The notes under the pieces were generated by a model. That model ran no database searches, was not told the DNA's origin, and saw only the letters and a list, made by a program, of their open reading frames with translations. The position numbers were made by a program, and so were the translations under genes. Shown here one piece after another: positions 56,970 through 64,000 of a DNA stretch of 64,000 nt. Location: NCBI GenBank assembly GCA_029582265.1, contig CM055822.1:42260559-42324558 (forward strand). The letters run 5' to 3'. Within the stretch, counting starts at the first letter, position 1. Each line of letters starts with the position of its first letter. This stretch comes from Zoroaster sp. YZ-2022 (Eukaryota > Echinodermata > Asteroidea > Forcipulatida > Zoroasteridae).

Positions 56970-59230
56970 AAATTTGATTTTCTTAAAGGTAAGGCATAGA
57001 CCATGTGACTTGTTTACACTTTGGGAGAACCACACTCTAAAAAAGTGGGCAATGTACTTTTAACCGACAATTGGTCTGTGCTTATACAACTGTAGGTAAA
57101 TTTTGGGGAAAATACCCAACATCAAATACTCGGAACTGGGTAAACAGAACTGACCAGAGTTGGACAATATTAACTTTATAATTGGGCAGTAGAATCCGCC
57201 TTAGGCAGTTGGGCAAAAAATTACAAATGTTATGTGTTTTGTGTAACAACCTTGGGTTAATTTAGGCCTAGGCCTACACAAAGGGCTAATGGCCTATAAT
57301 GCATTTTGAAGAGTGGAAAATACAAATGAGCACAATTAAACAACGATTGTGTGGCATGGCCTACTCAGAAATGGGACGGTGCCAGAAATCGGTGGGGATT
57401 ATTATTATTAGTATATATTTGTTATATCAGTGTAGGTCTATTGGCATGGGTGATATACAGATACAATTATTGAGGGTCGTTTTGTCATTGTTTATCACTG
57501 AATATATATTACTGTGATTAATAACAATTCCAAAAAATATTTTGTAAATTTTACGAAACCCAAATTCCATCACTGCATTTCGAATATTTGTCGATGTAAT
57601 GTAATAGTTTTCCTGCGAGGAACGTGAACATGTACGTGTTTAACTTGTTTTCGCGCTACACACTTGGAACTTATCCAATAATATTTTGCTTCACCAAACT
57701 GGTGGTCAAAATAATGTTTAAAAACCTTTTAATATTGGTAAAAATTACCCAATAAGCAAGTATACAACGCGTGGCGTGATACCAGATTCGTGCCATTTGC
57801 GCACATGGAAATGTACAGCAGCTATAGTCACCGCTTGCACAGCAACCATCATGGCGTAGCTATATACTATACGTGTAGAGGACGCAGTCTCCTATATTCA
57901 ACCTGAAATAGTCAGTGGAAAGATCTCTCTTGGGCATGCCGAGCATGGGCGCGAATGCTCTCTCAACAAGTAAGCAACATTGTAAGAAATTATACATTCT
58001 ATTACTCAGCCAAAGTTGTCTGTTTTGTGACTTAATTGTTGTGTGTTGCGATTGCGACTTGATTTTTAACATACAAGTACCAGTACAACGTCTGGTACTC
58101 AAAAGTCAGCAAACTTTCGTTTTTCTTGCATAACTTTAAAACTTGTTTACTCAAGTTTATTTCCATTCGTGTTTTCTTTGACTTTTATGTCTAGCGGCTG
58201 GTGGGATTATCGAACGGCCGCCAGTGGTGCACTTGCACTTAAAATGTTGATGGATAATTGTAAATGTCAATGACTGCCCCTGAACGTTGGCCCGTTCTAA
58301 CCGTTTCCTAGGCCCACCGTACCCCCAACTCAAACTCAACAAAAATGTGATAAAAAAATTATGTTCATACGTTAAAAAATACGGAGTTAGACCATAAAAC
58401 ACAAATAACAAATTAAAACTAAAACAATAATTTAGGTTTGAAACATTAATTCGAGGAACAACAATTAAACACATTATTATTAAATTTCAAACCATTTTGG
58501 AATAATGTTGGGGAAATTTTGTGCCAGGTTTGGAGAATTTGCTATTTAGTTTTATAGTAGAGAATCATTAAACATTTGCTTCAAAAGTGGGGGGTAAAAT
58601 CAAGACTCTAAAGGGGGAAGTTCCGCCTGCCCCCACTTCCGCCACTGGTGCTCTTCTTGATTCCAAATATGCCCAATCTAATTCTCCATTCCCCCCCCCC
58701 CCCTATAGTGCCCGGTGTCCTAGATCCTCCCTTCTTCATTTGTGTAAATAAGTCTTAGAAGAGCCGGTTGTTAACACATGAATGGTGAGGATACATAATA
58801 ATACAAGAGAAGGTGTGGTTGTCATCATAGGATTTCACGATTTGGGTCTATTTGTATCCTCATTAGGAGAATAGGGTTTCAATCAGGATAACAGAATCTC
58901 CCAATCGGGATAGAATAGTTGATATCAATCCTGTGAGCTTTAACACATTGATCATGAAATACACCCTCTATTGAAGACCATAATCATTAACATAATACCT
59001 TTGACTTTGAGAGGCACAGAACAAAGCTTATGAATGTGACAAGGATCAGATGCTCTATGAAAAAAAAATAACAGGAAAATGCAGTACACTGTAACATATC
59101 CAACCCTTGTACACTTTTGGCAAAGGAAAGAAAAGGTTTCAGTTCGGAAAGCATATCTGGTGTAATATTGATTACGGTATCAAACATTATGAGAAATAAA
59201 TAATTCTGCCTGAGGTTATGTCATTTTTTT
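56970..59230. other. No recognised gene
   Basis: Short ORFs on both strands lack motifs. A poly-C run lies at 58690-58705. 58610-58650 (GCCTGCCCCCACTTCCGCCA) resembles the C-rich repeat patches near 26.1 kb. Confidence 0.45.
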
Positions 59231-59234
59231 GAAA

Positions 59235-61100
59235 TAAAATCTGCAAATGAATTTTTATTTACAACAATTTTTAAGATAAAGACTTATGCATACTATGGGG
59301 CTAAACACTTTGCATCAATTGACCATGCAGTTGTATTAACTTTTGCACTTTGCTCAGAAACATATGGAACAATTTTCACAGGTTGGTATCATTTACATAA
59401 AATGAATTCTTACTTCTAGCATTCTATAGTGAAACTTGATCTTAAACCCGATAAGGTTATGAAGGGTTTAATCTAAATCAGACAGACTGTGATAGTTTGA
59501 GAAAATTAAATTCCCAAATTATTTTAGCTTCAGTGTTTGTAGCAATTTGCATGTTTGAAGTTATTCAGGCTGATCACATACTGTACACATGTGTATACCG
59601 TTCTGTTCTGTGAATGCATATAAAAGAGTATCAGGCTGATTATAAAGGTGTCGTGGTGCTAGACCACTATTCTTATTCAGTGTCTATAGTTCATTCCGGT
59701 TCAAAATTGTTGATACCATTTTGTATGTATTTTGTATTGTCTTTGGGCTGTTGTAAATACCCTTATAATGCAACACAAATTAAGTACAGTATGTTCAGGT
59801 GGTTTTAATTTTCACATGGGCGAATGGCATTGCATTTTGTGCATTGGAACATTTGTGTCCCTTCGTATATCACACTCAACCAATTTGTATTGCAAAAGGG
59901 CAACTTTAACAGCCTGACTAGATGATGTGCTTATTGTGTTTTGTTGTATCATATGATGGATAGTGATAAAATTCAATATTGATATCTCTTTTATTGTAAG
60001 ATTTATTTGTTTATCAATTGACGTAACGGTTGCCCTTGGCAACTGGCTCGCTTATAGCATTTTGATTGTACCATAATGATTTATATCAACAGATGAATGG
60101 ATTATTTTATTACTGGCATAGTAATCAAGCAAGGCAATAAATAATCAAGCAATTAATACTATTCAGTCCAATAAGAAGACAAAATGTATATCATGTACAC
60201 GTATTCTGATTGTTGTATATTGTGTAAGGCTTAATGTAGATGAGAATGGGCCAAATTAATAATATTCAGTCCAACGGCGGTGGAATGATTTTGAAAGTGG
60301 GGGCCAAATCCAAACCAGCGAACCAGCGAACCAGCGAGCGAAGCGAGCTTAATTACGCTGTGGGATTCGAGACCTGCTTTTGCATTCAATAAGCTCTGTG
60401 AGCATTTATGAGCTATTTAAGCTTATAAAATGTAATTTTATTGAGTCCATTTTGGAAAATGATTTTTTGATCTTAACCACAAAATTAGTTTGTGTACCCT
60501 ATCGGATATTGTGCCTCCCTTGGAAATGTTGCCCCCCTCGTTGCGTTATAACGTTAACTTGACTACACTCCGACTATGTTTTGCCCAGTTCCCTTCTGGA
60601 TTTTTAAAAATGCGAGGTTTATTGATGCCAGCATTTAACTCAACAAGTTTCAAGAGGATCAACTGGAGAGATTTTCTACAAATCTGAACTGAAGTCCGAA
60701 AAATATCATCCTGGCTACGTACGTGGGGTCCAGGGCCCGGGGGTCCAAGGCCAGCTTATAAAAATGTAATTTTATTGAGTCTATTTTGGAAATGATTTCA
60801 GGATCTTAACCACAATATTTTTAATAAGGACCAGAAAGTCTCCAAAATAAATATTGAATTGACAGCATGCGTGAGAAACATATTGGGCTAAAATCCATTA
60901 GGAATTGAATGAGGTGAGAGTACAGTATAAATCCACAAAGGCATATTTTAAAAACGTATTCTTATCTTGGTCAGAGGTTTTCCTTTATAATTATAAATGG
61001 TTGAAAATCTATGTTTGAAAATCAAAAATATGGCATAATTTGAAAACAAGTCTGTTAAAATGATTGGATTGATTATTGCATTGGTAATCCCCCAAAACAT
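59235..61100 (+). repeat. Local direct duplication, copy 1
   Basis: Matches 61555-62880 in order: ACTTATGCATACTATGGGG, CAGGCTGATCACATACTGTA, TTGTATATTGTGTAAGGC, GAGCGAAGCGAGCTTAA, then AAGGACCAGAAAGTCTC and GGATTGATTATTGCATTGGT. Copy 1 is longer because of an extra segment at about 60490-60755. ORFs are not shared between copies, arguing against coding. Confidence 0.75.
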
Positions 61101-61102
61101 CA

Positions 61103-61550
61103 TTGAAACGTGGGATAAAAACTAGTGCATATTTTTTTAAACATACAAGTCAGTTATGGAGAATTATATTCCTATCTAATTGGTCAGAGGTTTTTCTTTA
61201 TTACTACGAACGGTTGAAAAAAGTGTATTACGATAATAGACCTAGGTATTTAATATGTCTGTATAGTCACTATCGACATGGCTCAGCGTTCGCGTAGCTA
61301 GAAATTCAAAACATAAAGATAGCTTTAATCAATAGATTTTGGCTAGCCTTGTATTTGAGGGGAAGTAAAATGTTGCTGTCACTAACTTTTCAACCATCTC
61401 AGAAAGGAGCATCTCTTTCCTACGCCCTCCACAGAGATTTTCCAGTACAATATTATTATTTTCCAACCCTCATTTTGGCTTCATTGTAATAAATGAAACC
61501 GGAGGGGGGTGGATCTAAATATTGTACCACGAATAATGACACTGAAATTG
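61103..61550. other. Spacer between duplicated copies
   Basis: No gene or repeat recognised. Confidence 0.4.
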
Positions 61551-61554
61551 TTGA

Positions 61555-62880
61555 AATCAAAACTGCAAATGAATTTTTATTTACAACCCTTTTTAAGATG
61601 AAGACTTATGCATACTATGGGGATAAACACTTTGCGTCAATTGACCAGCAGTTGTATGAACGTTTGCACTTTTCTGAGAAACAGACCAATTCTCACAGGT
61701 TTGTATCATTCTATAAAGTGAATTCTTACTTCCAGCGTGATGATTGATCTTAAACATGATAAGGTTATGAAAAGATTAATCTATGACAAACTATTATAAT
61801 TTGGTAATAGGCTATTAAAATCCCGAATTAACTTAGCTTCAATGTTTGTAGCAATTTGTTTTGGTATGTTTGAAGTTCTTCAGGCTGATCACATACTGTA
61901 CACGTGTATATCCAATGATGTTCTGTACTGTGAATACATATAACAGTTCAGGCTGAGTATCAAGAGTATCACTATTCTTATTCAGTGTTTAGTTCATTCC
62001 AGTTCAAATTGGTTCATACCAATTTCTATGTCTTTTTTGTCTTTTGGCATTGTCTTTGGGCTGTTGTAGATGCCCTTATAATCCAATACAAATTAGGTGT
62101 GTTCAGGTGGTTTTCACATGGGAGAATGGCATGGCATTTTATGCATTGAAATATTTGTGTACATTTTGTATATCACACACACTAATTTGTATTGCGACGG
62201 GCAATTTTAACAGACTGAATGGATGATTTTCTGGCAAGATAGTGTTTTGTCGTGTTATATGATAGATAGTGTTAAAATTCAATATTGATATCTCTTTTAT
62301 TGTAAGTTTTATTTGTTGATAAATTGATGTAATGGTTGCCTTTGGCAACTGGCTCGCTCAACCATTTTGATTGTATCATAATGATTCATAACCTATCACC
62401 AGTTGAATGGATTGCCTTATTACTGGCATAGTAATCATGCAATGCAATTAATTCTATTCAGTCCAATAAGGAAAATGTATATCACGCACACGTATTCGAA
62501 TGGTTGTATATTGTGTAAGGCGAGCGAAGCGAGCTTAAGCCGTGGGATCCGAGGCCCGCTTTTGCATTCAATAAGCTCCAGTGTGAACATTTATGAGCTA
62601 TTTAAGCTCATAAAATGTAATTTTATTGATTCCATTTTGGAAAAAGGTTTTTTGATCTTAACCAGAAAATTAGTATTTTTGTATAAGGACCAGAAAGTCT
62701 CAAAAGCAAATACTGAATTAACAGTGTTACATGAGAATACGTGGGAAAAACATTTGGTTAAAATCCATTGTGGACATTTTGTTTGTTATGAACAGTTGAA
62801 AATCTATGAAAAATATTGCTACAGAAAAGGTCGTATTCAATTAATTGGATGGATTCTTGCATTAGTAATCCCCTCTAGAA
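61555..62880 (+). repeat. Local direct duplication, copy 2
   Basis: Counterpart of 59235-61100. The 190-codon ORF at 62403-62975 spans the duplicated block and the sequence after it; copy 1 is interrupted in that frame, so the ORF is not supported as a gene. Confidence 0.75.
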
Positions 62881-63182
62881 TAATTATGGCGAGGGCTAAA
62901 ACACCCTATCCTCAAGGATTTGAGCCACTTCCAATTTTTTTATTTTATATTTTCATTTTCCGGAAAGAATTGTGATGCGGCCACGAATGGTGTAAATGTT
63001 GAAGAATGATTCTAAATTTCAATGACTGCCACTGAACGTAGGCATGTCTGAGTTTGGACAGAAAGTAAAGGTCAGGTCAGTTACATGTGTTTTATGCCCC
63101 ACAAAATAAATTTTAAAAAAATAAATAAATACATTTACAAAAATAAAAAAGGAACAGCCATAATCCAACTCCCAAAGTTGAG

Positions 63183-63300
63183 CCCTGGTGTTGGCCAGTG
63201 TGCACCCTTGGTCATTCTTACACCGGATGACTGTGAGTGAACACTGACATAAACGTTTTTCTACCTAGCTATACTCGTTGGAGTCTTTCTGTCATCCTTT
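63183..63300 (+). repeat. Direct repeat, first copy (second at 63930-64000)
   Basis: TACACCGGATGACTGTGAGT through ATACTCGTTGGAGTCTTTCTG recurs at 63935-64000 as ACACCGGATGACGGGTGAAT through CTCATTGGAGTCTCTGTG, cut by the window end. The 630 bp between them are AT-rich with no recognised gene, and 62980-63180 likewise. Confidence 0.65.
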
Positions 63301-64000
63301 TTACAGGTATGTGTAATTTTATTTTAATTTAATAATCATTTAAGAATGACTAAATTGCTGATGTTTCATTCAAGTTTACCCATGAGTTCTTGGGATTTAT
63401 ATTTGTTGCATTTTTATTTGTTCAAACTTGGATCAACTTGTGCATTTTTCATTACATACACCCGTGTGTAACTTTGGCCCAAACCTTCTTGTTTTTTACT
63501 CAGATTTGGGTTTCTTAAAGTTAAGAATTTACAGAAGTTATTTGTATTAAGATTTGTATTGGATCACTTTTCCAACTATGTGGATTTTAAGTAGGAAAAG
63601 CCAGCATAGATTATATTTTAGAAGATTTAATTGATGCCATTACCTTTGTACACTTTGCATATGTATACCTAGGCATGGGGCACTTATCAGATCTCATAGT
63701 CTGAAACAATGAGACTACTGTATAGCACATTCCATAGCACATTCCAGTGCTATTATTTCATAATTCACCCAGTTCTGAATTTGCCCTGATTGTTGTGACT
63801 TAAAATCACAGTTTGAGTTTACATGTTTCATTGTTTTAGTCTATCAGCCAAAAGATATTTTGTTTTTTTTAAGTTTATTTCTTAAATTCTATAACATAGT
63901 TTAGTAAAAGTTATTTATGTATTTTACATTCATACACCGGATGACGGGTGAATGCACACTGACCTAACAGTTTTCTACCTTACTCATTGGAGTCTCTGTG

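Noticed and set aside
62403..62975. 190-residue ORF as a gene
   Set aside because: It begins inside a duplicated repeat whose other copy has lost the frame; no motif or signal peptide is seen.
1..64000. CRISPR array, operons or prophage
   Set aside because: The tandem repeats lack unique spacers, no cas-like genes are present, and the exon structure shows a eukaryotic genome.

Overview
The window looks like nuclear DNA of a marine invertebrate, probably a deuterostome such as an echinoderm, hemichordate or amphioxus. This is inferred from AT-rich, intron-scale sequence with GT-AG exon signatures, tRNA-derived SINEs, and DIRS, Penelope-like, CR1/L2, RTE and L1/Tx1-like retroelements. No bacterial, plasmid or CRISPR features are present. 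Most long ORFs belong to mobile elements.

Cellular gene content: six exons on the minus strand can be supported. Exon 1 (21921-21972, signal peptide), exon 2 (21548-21781) and exon A' (9546-9709) belong to gene 1. Exon A (51676-51839), exon B (43835-44019) and exon C (40640-40812) belong to gene 2. Each has good splice sites and the phases join exactly (1/1, 1/1, 0/0, 2/2). Exon A and exon A' are paralogous copies. The product is a secreted protein with a WQLVF...NRRFFIN..YGGC..GWLVV domain, which I recall from uncharacterised invertebrate proteins but cannot name. The two genes are tandem copies, and the intron after exon A is duplicated with them (about 1.0-5.4 kb and 45.4-51.4 kb). The exon A pair differs by 12 bases, all in codons that change the amino acid.

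Layout from left to right: a microsatellite and tRNA-Leu-like SINE (0.2-0.76 kb); copy 1 of the duplicated intron with a SINE dimer (0.8-5.4 kb); broken L1-like and CR1 pieces, foldback repeats and a third partial intron copy (5.4-9.4 kb); exon A'; a CR1/L2 piece, a minisatellite and a 120-bp palindrome (9.8-12.8 kb); a nearly complete DIRS element with gag-like, RT/RNase H and tyrosine recombinase ORFs, interrupted by a MITE (13.3-18.4 kb); a CR1/L2 3' end (18.7-19.5 kb); exons 2 and 1 of gene 1 (21.5-22.0 kb); SINE, MITE, Gypsy gag and RTE remnants (23-36 kb); exons C and B of gene 2 (40.6-44.0 kb) among inverted-repeat elements; copy 2 of the duplicated intron, carrying a 1.85-kb foldback element that is absent from copy 1 (45-51.4 kb); exon A; a Penelope-like element preceded by a 1.7-kb array of about 28-bp units that look like fused splice acceptor/donor sites (52.7-57 kb); and a further tandem duplication (59-63 kb).

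The transposon parts are mostly dead. The DIRS element keeps three long open frames but has an inserted MITE in its RNase H and a Gln where the recombinase His is expected. All identifications come from reading motifs by eye; no database search was possible.
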